From Pollenia angustigena (Eukaryota > Arthropoda > Insecta > Diptera > Polleniidae): DNA of 64,000 nucleotides. The position numbers and the translations under genes are program-made. Below are positions 46,844 through 56,467 of this stretch, one piece after another. The notes under the pieces were generated by a model. It saw only the letters and a list, made by a program, of their open reading frames with translations. It was not told the origin of the DNA and did no database searches. Each line of letters opens with the position of its first letter. The first letter of the stretch is position 1. The stretch covers positions 260,046,339 through 260,110,338 of the forward strand of contig OV884057.1 in assembly GCA_930367215.1 (NCBI GenBank), read 5' to 3'.

Positions 46844-46911
46844 GATGGGATAAGCTATTTCTATGCACATTTAAGTGGTGTCTAAGATCAGATCATCAGG
46901 AAACTTCATCC
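46844..46911 (-). ncRNA. Hammerhead-like motif, second copy of the unit
   Basis: The minus strand keeps CTGATGA intact but has TAAA in place of GAAA and a weaker stem II. Stem I strands and the TGCAT before the presumed cleavage position remain. Probably inactive. Confidence 0.4.
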
Positions 46912-46939
46912 AAAGGTTTTAGAAAAATGAAAGATATTA

Positions 46940-47489
46940 TACGGGTGGCCCAAAATAAATTTTTATTTTATTATATATATTTTTCTTTTCTTTTCAGTAT
47001 TTTGTAAAAAAGGCTTGGGGAATTTAAAATGGAGCAGTACTCAATTAAACAACGTGCCCAAATTGTTTAGCTTTATTTTTCAAATCAACGATCTATTGTT
47101 TTGACTGAGCGTGAATTATTTCGCGTACAAGAGATTTGAATTGGCCTCCGCGTTCACCGGGTTTAACCGACCCAGACTGTTTGCTTTGGGGTTATTTGAA
47201 AGGAAAAGTCGAATAAATAAGCCTAGAACCATCTAGCAACTAAAAAGCAATATACGCGACGAAATAAATAACATAACACCTGATGGTTTGCAAAAGGTAA
47301 GAATAGGTAGGAAAATGTGTTGGAAAGAGCACGAATTTGCGAAGAAAAAAATGGCCACCACTTGCGAGATATTATTTTTCATAACTTAACTTAAAATATT
47401 CCCCATTTACATACTGTATTAATAATTATTTCTTAAATAAAAAGCTATAACGAATTTTAACCCCTTCGTTACTTTTGGGCCACCCTGTA
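46940..47489 (+). mobile_element. Internally deleted mariner-type transposon
   Basis: The element 46942-47487 has inverted ends CGGGTGGCCCAAAA / CAGGGTGGCCCAAAA (one base lost at the left) and TA on both sides. An ATG at 47029 starts MEQYSIKQRAQIV, then a stop, LYFSNQRSIVLTE and a large deletion. It resumes with LNWPPRSPGL, then CLLWGYLKGKV, the motif around the third catalytic residue of Tc1/mariner transposases (in shifting frames). The first two catalytic residues are deleted. Repeat copy 1 near 44810 shows the site without the insert. Confidence 0.85.
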
Positions 47490-47581
47490 CAAATAAAACT
47501 GTTAATCGAATAAGAGTTACAAGCACTAGTTTTACTTGTATTAAAATCAAAGCTTTAGCAAAACCAACAACAATAAACAGC

Positions 47582-48003
47582 CCAATAAAAAATTTGATCA
47601 CTTTGCGAAGCACTAATGGTACATTTAAAAAAATAAGCGCACAATTATGTGCTACGCAATAAGACATACAGAAATGCAGTAAAGTAAGTGAAAGAACTCT
47701 CAACAACTTTTATAAAAAAAAAAAAACATTTCAAGTGCAACGGCGTTCCCTTACTACGAAGCAGGTTTGTAAGGGAGAAAACTAAAAAATAACTGTATCA
47801 AAACATTCAGTGTGTAAGGCTGATCGTTACATATAACAATTTTTATGTGCGCTGAATAATGCGCTTTTTGTGTCAAAAATGTATTGCTTCAAAGTGGGAA
47901 CTCGCCATATAAAATTCATGTCTTCCGTAAGCGCAATGGTAAGCGAAACCCTTATGTTTCTCCCTTACAAACCTGCTTCGTTGGAAGCTCCATTTTTTAT
48001 TGG
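47582..48003. mobile_element. 422-bp element with CCCAATAAAAAAT ends
   Basis: Inverted ends CCCAATAAAAAATTTG and CCCAATAAAAAATGG. An inner pair TACGAAGCAGGTTTGTAAGGG / CCCTTACAAACCTGCTTCGT (about 47755 and 47962) forms longer arms. It is absent from repeat copy 1. The ends resemble those of 8263-8698. Superfamily unknown. Confidence 0.55.
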
Positions 48004-48720
48004 GAGTGTTTTGCATTTCTCTCAGCAAACTCACGAAGTTCATCGGTTGTTTGAACCTTAACAATGTATTAGAGGCCTGCACAATTCCTGTTGAACACAA
48101 ATTAAAATCTGTGAGATTTTTGAAACTCTATACTGAAGAGTCGGTATCAGAAACAAATACAAATGCTTTAATATTCTGCCCTCCTAAGAAAGAAGTTTAA
48201 TACTAAAACTCGCAAGCACAAATTTTAATTTGATCGAATTGTGCTCGTGAGAATACTTTTTTCCTACCCTGCTTAAAACTAACTACTAAGATGGAGATGT
48301 AACTTTCTTTCTTAGTAGGAAAGTATAGTGAGAATGCGGATATATACAATACTCTCAAAAATAAACAATGTACTGAAAAAAAAGAAATACAGAAGACTCT
48401 CTATAATAAATTTGACGACTTTAAAAAGAAGACGCATCAATTTCAATTTATATTCAGTTCAATTTATTCAGAGTTAAAGACAATAAACTTCAACATTCCT
48501 TTTAGATCTAATTGGAACTTCGCACCACTTCATCTACAGTGTTTTCAAAATAATTATGCATTTGCTGACCCGTTAAGGAGATTCTGCAAAATTTTTTATG
48601 ATTTATATAACTTTATTGATTTCTATAAATCGTCGGCTCAGATTTGGTTTGGCGCATATTATAGTAGTTTAACCATGATATTAATATTATTTTGTTCTTG
48701 AATGTATGCCATAAGTTAAG

Positions 48721-49430
48721 TTTCTTAATATAAAGTAGATTATTTTATTTGTCTGTTAGGACTTTAGTCTTAAGACCATGATTAAAATAAACAAAAAAAT
48801 TAATGTGTGATCGAAATGTTAATTTATTTATTTGATACATAAAATTGCAACAAGAATTTTTGGTATGCATCCGATACATACGACAGACCAGTAAACATTA
48901 CAAATTCTTGAAGCCCGCTCGAAAAAATTTTCAAGAACTAGAATTAAAGGTTAAAATTTGTCACTGCATTGAAATGCTTTGAAAGACACAAGTACTGTCT
49001 GGAGTGTATTTCTTTGAATTCTCGTATCCTCGGAACACTATTTTAATTGTACCATGAACAGTACCGCGTAGCATTTGTCATTGTGCTGGTATACAAACGT
49101 TTTGTACATTCATTTGATTTTGGTTGTGAGTTTGATTTTCAAACACATTAACGCAGGCCTAAACAATGTACGACACTCTCTTATAAGAAAAAAAATTATC
49201 AAGATAAAACTTAAAAGCTATGTGGAAAAGATCGAACTACTTCAAAACGAACGTCCTAATTCTAATTTTTATTTATTTATTTTTAAAGAAACGAGAAACA
49301 AATTTGTTGGTTTTAATTCGTTTCATTTCCAAAATCGATTTCTCGGCAACTTGGCTTTATTTTTTTGCCGAACACATATTGGTTTTCTCTTTTGTAACTA
49401 ATTGCCGGTTGACTCTTATAGAACTTAGAA
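48721..49430. other. No gene visible
   Basis: Open frames at 49075-49462 are hydrophobic and AT-driven, with no motif. I do not call a gene. Confidence 0.45.
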
Positions 49431-49434
49431 ATAC

Positions 49435-50189
49435 TACACAGAAAGAAAAACACTCGGGATAAGTCAAGTTTTTTATGGTTACTTTAAGTACGTTTTGTAC
49501 TCAAAAATTCAAGTACGAATAACACTGAAACGTACTCAAAACAATCCTAAATGGGATTACTTTCGAAAATCAATCCCGGAATTTCTTTAAATAAGTATAA
49601 AATTCTTAAATCAAGTAAAAAAAGATTAAACTTCTCGTTGTGTTTAACCCTCCGGCTTACGCATGTTTGGATTTTCTATACACATTAGAAAAAGGTCTGG
49701 CAAGACTAATGTCTACCACGAAGGGTTAAAAGTTAATTTAAACTCTTGCTTCTCATTTTGTTTATATTTTTGGTTAAATATGTAAATAAGATTACTAAAG
49801 TAAAAAACACATCGGGCATGATGTTGGTGTTTTATGATTCTGTAAGGTGTTATACGGATAAGTAAATCAATCTTAATAACTTTTTCTTTCTAATTTCTTT
49901 TTTGGTTTTTTTAAGCACGAATTCGGGATGATATCAACTTTATAATACTTGAATCAAGCGCATTTTTAGATTGATTCAATCTCAGTATTACTTGAATCAA
50001 TCTCATATTTGGATTATTTCAAGTACGAAATCGGGATTGAATATGAATAATTTAACTATTTTGCGATTGAACATCCGTACTTAAATCAATCTTTCTGTAC
50101 TTGAATCAAGAAAATCCGTACTCACCGTACTATTAATACCGCTTCGGATTGATTTGATTACGGATAGATTGATTTTTCTTTTAAGTGTA
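49435..50189. mobile_element. 751-bp TA-flanked MITE with AATCAATC motifs
   Basis: The element 49437-50187 has ends CACAGAAAGAAAAACACTC / CACTTAAAAGAAAAATCAATC, flanked by TA. The interior repeats GATTGATT / AATCAATC and AAGTACG motifs. A 78-bp TTAA-CCC...GGG-TTAA insert lies at 49648-49725. The TIR start resembles the CACGCAGAGAAAAA family. Confidence 0.6.
49644..49729. mobile_element. Tiny TTAA-flanked element
   Basis: TTAA (49644-49647) then CCCTCCGGCTTACGCAT. At the other end the complement reads CCCTTCGTGGTAGACAT, followed by TTAA (49726-49729). About 11 of 17 terminal bases match. It looks like a minimal piggyBac-type MITE, but at 78 bp chance cannot be dismissed. Confidence 0.4.
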
Positions 50190-51104
50190 GGTTCCAAAGA
50201 AAATTTTTCTTTCCTAGTAGTGGTTTAAATTAATAATACATATCTTTTAAGTGTAGGGTGTATTACAATAGGAAAATAAATTATATATTAAAAAAAATAA
50301 TTACAATTTGTTAGTTGTATTTATTATAAGAACGGCAGGATCAAAAAGTGCGGAGGCAGAAAACGACAAACAAAAAACACAAAACAAATGTTTGCATAAG
50401 ACACGTTGTTGACAACATTTATTATTGCTGCCAAGAAGAAGAGGAACTCTCTCTTCTTCTTGATATAATTTGTTCAATGTTTCTGTAGTTGTTGTTATCA
50501 AATGCTAGGCATTAACTAGATAAAAGTAAGAAATTTTCCAAACGATACGAAAATAATACAAAATAACACTCATTATCTTTATTTATTTCGTACTTTATTA
50601 CAAAAAAACAAGCAGACTTCAACGACAATCCTCGCCTATAGACGTTTTCGTCCGTTGCACGTAATAGAAAAATAAAAATGTAATTCAAAATTTATTGTCA
50701 CAACTGTGAGTTGTGGGTCGGGGAAATGATTGGAAATCTAAAATGTATAAGAAACACTGTTTAATTACACAGTCCTTCCTAATTTGGTATAGTTGCTAAC
50801 TGGAGATGTATAAATACATTTATGTAACTAATTAAAATTCTTAAAGGGCGTTTTAATTATTCGCTTTAAAGGGAAAGTTAATTTTCTAGAAAAAGTATTT
50901 TCTTATTTATTTGTTTCTGTTTATTTATAGTTTATGAAATTTATTACAACTTAACTTTGAGATATAATCTACATATTAATTTTAAGAAGATATTTTTACT
51001 TCTTGCAAGCACGTTAAATTTATCTTTAATTTTTTGGAATTTTTTGTTCAAACGAACAGAACAATGCAACATATATGCAACATATTTCTCAGAAAAGAAT
51101 TTAG

Positions 51105-51515
51105 ATGGTAGTTGTAGTAGTGTTGCCAGGATCTATATGATCTTTCAACGGCTTTTGATTTATTATATCGTAATATATTAGTCCAGATGTTGAAATATAT
51201 AGAAATATTTAATTAAGAAGCCATAAGCAATGTAATGCAATAAAATATTGCCAAATAAGAACAGGTCAAGCTGATAATTATCAAATTATAATTTAGTACA
51301 TCGAGGATGCGTTTTAGGACCATTGCTATTAACTGTGTATCTAAATGACAGGCAGAGCCTTGTTTTATTTGGTAAACTATCTGGATGATTTATGTATATC
51401 GTTTTTCCTTAATAACTATGAAGCAGTTATGAAAGCATGTATGAATAAAGATGCAGTTTTAGTTGAAAAGCGCATAAAAATAAATAAATTTAAACACCGA
51501 AAACAAAATTCCTAA
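51105..51515 (+). pseudogene. LINE reverse transcriptase fragment (second LINE family)
   Basis: In shifting frames the plus strand reads DLYDLSTAFDLLYRNILV, the RT block with the first catalytic Asp (LDLSKAFD in relatives). It is followed about 150 nt later by VHRGCVLGPLLLTVYLND, matching G.PQGS.LGPLLF.IYIND. A degraded region after the expected FADD block ends in MNKDAVLVEKRIKINKF. Too short and mutated to place beyond a Jockey/CR1-like group. Confidence 0.7.
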
Positions 51516-51869
51516 GATTTCGTTTAATAAGCAATAGAAATTTTAGCATTTCCGTTGCTGGAAGAGACATTTTTAACGTTATTTTTTTTGTACTGAAAAG
51601 ATAACGACACGCCTGAAAGACGTATGCTTGTTTATATCCTTTAAAAGATATCATCACAAATAATATTGATCAATTGTTTTGTTGAAATCATTTAATTATT
51701 CTATTCCTTTTAAAAAAATACAATTTTTAAGCAGAAAATTATAATAAAAATAAAATTCAATTAGCATTATCAAAAATGAAAGAGTTTTAATAAATGACTT
51801 CAGTTCGGTTCTAAAAACTTAAATAAATATTTTCTTTGTACTTTATGTAGCTAATGTTATCTGCTTTAA

Positions 51870-52120
51870 CTTATATAAACAAAAAAAAAATTATGTGAAT
51901 AACATTATGTGCAAGCTTTACAAATTTAAGTTTTGTGGTCTCCACATACAGGTTTACCGCATTTGACACATACCATTTTGGACAGAAGTTTAATTTCTGA
52001 TGGACAAAAGCCACCGTATTATTTCTTTTTTGATTCATGCTGTTCTCCACTACAACCTCAATCATTGCTTACTGCATCTGGTAAAATTTGTTCAATGTTG
52101 TCGGTTAAAGTTTTTTTTAA
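51870..52120 (-). pseudogene. piggyBac-like transposase C-terminal cysteine domain
   Basis: One minus-strand frame reads GGFCPSEIKLLSKMVCVKCGKPVCGDHKT and then an ICKAC motif (written here in parts: FCPSEIKLLSKM, VCVKCGKPVCGDHKT). This is the C..C...C..C....C..H cysteine-rich tail that binds piggyBac ends. Upstream is DTLKKTLTDNIEQILPDAV. The alternative open frame over the same bases (52065-51871) is a shadow. Stops interrupt the frame. Confidence 0.65.
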
Positions 52121-52190
52121 AGTGTCATAATGTCCATCAGAGCAGTAGAGTGTCATAATGTCCACAACATGCTTACAAACTCGAAAATAT

Positions 52191-52660
52191 AGCCGGCCTT
52201 CGACCGGGCGCAAGGATTTTCTCCTCTTTGATAAAACAAGTACCGGCTTCGCTAGCTAAAGCTTCTCTGCACAGCCGGACTTCGGCCGGGCGCAAGGATT
52301 TTCTCCTTTCTGGTATAACAAACACCGGCTTCGCTAACTAAAGCTTCTCTGTATAGCCGAGCTTAAGGATTTTCTCCTTTATGGTATAACAAATACTGGC
52401 TTCGCTAACTAAAGTTTCTCTGCGAAATCGGCCTTCGTTCGGAAACAAGGCAGATTTTAGAAGCCATACTTAGCGAAACCGGTACTTGTTATACCATAAA
52501 GAAAAAAATACTTGCGCCCGGCCGAAGTCCGGCTGTGCAGAGAAGCTTTAGTTAGCGAAGCCGGTCTTTGTTATACCATAGAGTAGAAAATCCTTGCGCA
52601 AGGCCGAAGGCCGGCTATGCCGGTATTTGTTACCCCATAGGGGAGAAAATCCTTGCGCCC
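52191..52660. repeat. GC-rich tandem array that reverses orientation
   Basis: Direct units of 82 bp start at 52191, 52273 and 52355 (consensus start AGCCGGACTTCGGCCGGGCG, then CAAGGATTTTCTCC, GTATAACAA and CCGGCTTCGCTAACTAAAGC). After about 52440 the same unit runs in inverted orientation for about 2.5 copies to 52660. The array is far more GC-rich than the surroundings. Each unit contains its own small palindromes (CCGGACTTCGGCCGG). No coding. Confidence 0.85.
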
Positions 52661-52689
52661 AAATGTGTTTCTGTTATATATTTAATATA

Positions 52690-52856
52690 TACACACAGAA
52701 AAAAACAACAAAACTATTTTTTACATTTTTTTAACCATATTATGTTTAATTTAACCAAATCATTGTCACCGACAACCATATTATGGTTAAATAAGTTTCT
52801 TTAAAAATAGTTTTGTTGGTTGTGACCATAATAAAACATGTTTTTCTCTGCGTGTA
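52690..52856. mobile_element. 163-bp MITE (CACGCAGAGAAAAA family)
   Basis: The element 52692-52854 has ends CACACAGAAAAAAACA / CACGCAGAGAAAAACATG, flanked by TA. The inner AACCATATTATG motifs are shared with the 486-bp and 1.27-kb members. Shortest of four copies. Confidence 0.8.
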
Positions 52857-53183
52857 TGTAGATCTTTTTTTGTATTTAAGGTCTTTAGTAATTATGGACC
52901 TTATGACATTTTTAAAAATGACATAATGTCCATTTGCAAAGTGTCTTAATGCCCACGGTCGTTATGATATTTTCAAAAGAGTAACTGTGTCCATGGACAC
53001 TGTGACACTTTTTGGACACTATGACACTGGACGTTATGACATGCCATCCTTACAACATAAAAACTGCCACCACCAACTAGGTGCTGCTAAGCACGCCTCA
53101 ATAATGCCCAAGTGACGCTGAAGCAATTCATTATGTATATTGTTAAATTAATAAATAAATTTGAAATAAAATATTTATGACAA

Positions 53184-53477
53184 GAAAGTTAAAAAAGAAA
53201 CTGTCGCATAACTTCAAATTCATATCAAAAACTATGGAAACAAATTGTTGAATATTCCCGAGTAAAATGTGCCGAAAACTTTTCAAATATTATATTCAGG
53301 AATTCCCGAAAATTTGTTTTCCACAATAGAGAAAGTTAAAAAAGAAACTGTCGCATAACTTCAAATTCATATCAAAAACTATGGAAACAAATTGTTGAAT
53401 ATTCCCGAGTAAAATGTGCCGAAAACTTTTCAAATATTATATTCAGGAATTCCCGAAAATTTGTTTTCCACAATAGA
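53184..53477 (+). repeat. Perfect tandem duplication of 147 bp
   Basis: 53184-53330 and 53331-53477 are identical by eye. Each contains CCCGAGTAAAATGTGCCG. It is recent or an assembly feature. Confidence 0.9.
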
Positions 53478-53505
53478 GAACCTACTGCAATATCTTAAGT
53501 AATCA

Positions 53506-53693
53506 GCCATGTTCTGGAAATCGAACTCGATTGAAATTGAAATCGAACAAATTTTCAAAACGATCCAATTTTTTTATATACGTCATACTTTGAGTACTAA
53601 CCACTTATATTTATTGGAATTACTTCTAAAATCATCAAAAACACTCCTTCCATTTAAATTTTACTCGATTTCGATATCCAGAACATGGCCGAA
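53506..53693. mobile_element. 188-bp MITE with GCCATGTTCTGGA ends
   Basis: Inverted ends GCCATGTTCTGGAAATCGA and GCCATGTTCTGGATATCGA (one mismatch). The interior is shared with 34823-35070. Target duplication unclear. Confidence 0.65.
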
Positions 53694-53699
53694 TAATTT

Positions 53700-54460
53700 T
53701 TATTGTTAATATCGAAGGAAGTTGTATTTATTTTTTTAATTTCTAAATCAAGTTTAAATGAACAATATTTTCTAACATTTCACTGTTTTTTTTATGAAAT
53801 TGTGGTTATTATATGATTATTTATTTGCAGCTATATTTAATTGATTTTAATGAACGTCCATTCATTAATTTTAATACACTGCAACAAAAAACAGCGGTTA
53901 CTTACTGAGGTCAACTATTTTTTTTTTTTTTAATTACATAAATAATAATCATTTATTCATAGTCACATAATATTGTGTGTACGACATTATTTAAAACATT
54001 TATATACACACTCATTCAAAGAGATTTTTACAGCATAAATTAACCCATTAGAGGGCACTGTACTCAAATGGTACAGTTTCCATTTTACAAGCGTTCAAGC
54101 AAAAATAAAAAATTTTTAATCGTTGTTCCGTTATTTATGTTTACAACAATAAGACCAACAGTAGCTAAAACAGAATTTGTGTTTCCTTTTTATTTTTGGG
54201 TACAAAAGTATGTCTGATTTGTGTCACGAAAACAGTGTGACGGTTCATACCTATTTTGATAATATTGAAAACAATATTGAATTTTTGATAATTTTTTAAT
54301 TTTAATAATTAAAATCGTTTCAGAATAACTCACAGACAAAAAAAAAAAATCTTACATTAAAAATAATAAAAATGGATAATCATTCAAAAAAGCAAATTTC
54401 GAGCTATCAAGGTTAAAATACAATTTGGTTTAAGGACTGATGTTTGACTATTGACGTCAG
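53700..54460. other. No gene visible
   Basis: AT-rich, with T- and A-runs. Nothing recognised. Confidence 0.45.
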
Positions 54461-54497
54461 CAGTCGTCGATGGCTGCGAGCGTAAGACGGCAAATCC

Positions 54498-54582
54498 TTG
54501 TGAGGAGATCGAGTGGTAGCGATCGAAACATGTCAGGGTAACCAGCCGCCTGGGTTCGAATCTCAGGTCAGTCAAGAATGGA
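54498..54582 (+). mobile_element. tRNA-like sequence, possible second SINE family
   Basis: GAGATCGAGTGGTAGCG resembles box A, and TGGGTTCGAATCTC is a good box B inside a T-arm-like helix (CCTGG / TCAGG). The other arms do not fold into a canonical tRNA and no poly-A follows. A degraded SINE head is more likely than a functional tRNA. Confidence 0.4.
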
Positions 54583-54942
54583 TGATTATCAATGACAATT
54601 TCAATTGATTTTCATGTTGTAAAATTCCTTTCTTCATAAAAATAATTTAATGAAAATTAAATTTGATGAACTGATTAAAAACTTAGATTAAAAACCATAA
54701 ATAGTTCAACAAAATTACCACAATACTAATTAAAAAAATAATAAAATTACAACACCGGCACCATGCATAGGTAAAAATTAATTTTTTTTAGTTTTTAACT
54801 ATGAGTGGAGCCTTTGTACAGTCCAAAAGTGATCAAAATTCTTAAAAAACATATAACGATTCCAAGGCCACCAAAGGCAACCTGGTACTGTTAAAGTTTT
54901 CGTAAATCTTAAAATCATTGACAACGACGTGATGATAAACCG

Positions 54943-55212
54943 TTGGCAATAAAGAAAATTCGGCATGACTTCGCAAAACAAATACATCCTATTTGGAAAT
55001 GCTTTCCACCGCACAGCTCAACCCCTCAGCAGAACTCTGAAGTTTGGGAAAGATTAAATAGTGTACGTGAAAATATATTTGAAAAATCTTTGATTACATT
55101 GTCTTTGGCCTTATTGCCTCCACAACTTGAAGAAGAATTGACCTGGCTTTCTGCGAATGAAATGCTTAGCGGGATGGTGGCCAAAATATTCCTAAAGAGG
55201 AGTCAATGGTAA
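54943..55212 (+). pseudogene. Unrecognised coding-like fragment
   Basis: About 90 open codons of balanced composition: IRHDFAKQIHPIWKCFPPHS, then SEVWERLNSVRENIFEKS and LPPQLEEELTWLSANEML. This contrasts with the AT-rich flanks and looks like real protein, perhaps from an unidentified transposon. No catalytic motif recognised, no splice signals convincing, and coding is lost on both sides. Confidence 0.3.
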
Positions 55213-56467
55213 AACATTTTGACTATTCGAGGAAATCCAGTTCGATTCAGCTTCAAAAACTGGGTTGGGGCTATTGCTGCCAGTCAAATTTGAACTCCAT
55301 AAAATCACATGTGGAATCTTTTGATCTATTTGTTTCACGTGTTGTTAAACATTTTTTGGAGTAGTTAAACTATGAAATTATCGTGTGTTTTAAACGTTTT
55401 TTAGGTACAATCTTTATGTTGATCGCAGAAATTTAAAGTAACGTCTGGGTCATATTTGCATATTAATCTCAAGATGGAGCTGGACACTATCCTACTAACC
55501 TACAAAATCATCTGCGGTCCATTTTTTGCCATATAAGAGCTCGTTGCATTGAAAAACAATGTTCTGAAAATTTTCATACATAAGAGGTCAAGTGTACTCA
55601 GTTAAGTACACCACAAAAACTCAGTTAAAAAAAAGGTTTTTTTTTAATTTTCTCGATTTTATGTTTTTTTTTTAATACTTATTTTAATCAATTAATAAAG
55701 TTGAACTTAAAAAATCGTGACCAGTTTTTGTTTGACCTCTTATGGTTTAATACAAATACACTCAAAACATTAGTTGAACAAATCTATTTAATATTCTTTA
55801 TATTGTACAAACAAGGCCTACATATTACTTCAATTCTTTATTTTTAACTTACATTAAGCTGCCATCTTTGTTAAGTATAATATTTAAATGTTATTCATCC
55901 ATAATCACAAAAAATATTTAAGATTATTAAAAAGTTAATTGAAATATTGAAATAGAAAATTAGTTTATAAAGCCTTTTATAAACCTGAATTATATTTTTT
56001 TTTAAATAACTCCTTTAACTCGATTAATAGGTAATAGATAAACAGTGTAAAAAGTAGTATCAATTAGTTAGTCAATTGACTAAATATTAAACTCCTATTC
56101 TTCAAAAAAAAAAAAAAAATAAAGATTAGTAAAGGTATTATTTAACAAATTGTCTTATAAACCTTTTTTAACTTGAAGTATTTGTATGAATAAGACAATC
56201 TCTATTATATTTCCTGAACTATGCTGATTATGTCATAAGTTGATTTTGTTGAATTCATCTGATTAGTTCATTCAGAAATATAAAAAAAGCTTAATCCATT
56301 TTAAAGCAATGTTCAGCAGTGCATTAAAGTCAGACTTCAGTTTCCAATACCTGGCTCCCACACTAAAATGTACATATTTTTGTCGGCATTAATGTTTAGT
56401 AAACGGCGCATGTAGTATTTCTTTTTATTTGCCATTGTTGCTAAAAGTTATATTCTTGTTTTTCATA
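55213..56467. other. No gene visible
   Basis: AT-rich sequence with poly-A (about 56105-56120). Nothing recognised. Confidence 0.45.

Larger units (their letters stand above)
43185..48720. repeat. Two copies of an older repeat unit, differently interrupted
   Basis: Copy 1 (about 43185-46720) and copy 2 (about 46725-48720) share several ordered blocks. These are AATAACGTACATT..TTATTCATAAT, the hammerhead-like block, CAAAGCTT..CAATAAACAGC, TTTTGCATTTCTCTCAGC, TTCTGCCCTCCTAAGAAAG and CTTCATCTACAGTGTTTT. Copy 1 additionally holds the GGGTATAAAA repeat (43452-44648), a LINE (44997-46039) and a MITE (46336-46494). Copy 2 holds a mariner (46942-47487) and another element (47582-48003). Each copy supplies the empty sites of the other. 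The original unit was about 1.2-1.5 kb. Confidence 0.7.
52118..53050. repeat. GTGTCATAATGTCCA motif clusters
   Basis: Copies of GTGTCATAATGTCCA or its complement TGGACATTATGACAC, more or less mutated, lie at 52122-52165 (two) and 52895-53045 (six or more, both orientations). They flank the GC-rich array and a MITE. They may be terminal repeats of a foldback element that contains the array. Confidence 0.5.

Noticed and set aside
54498..54582. Functional tRNA gene
   Set aside because: Box B and a T-arm are good, but acceptor and anticodon arms do not pair. A SINE relic fits better.
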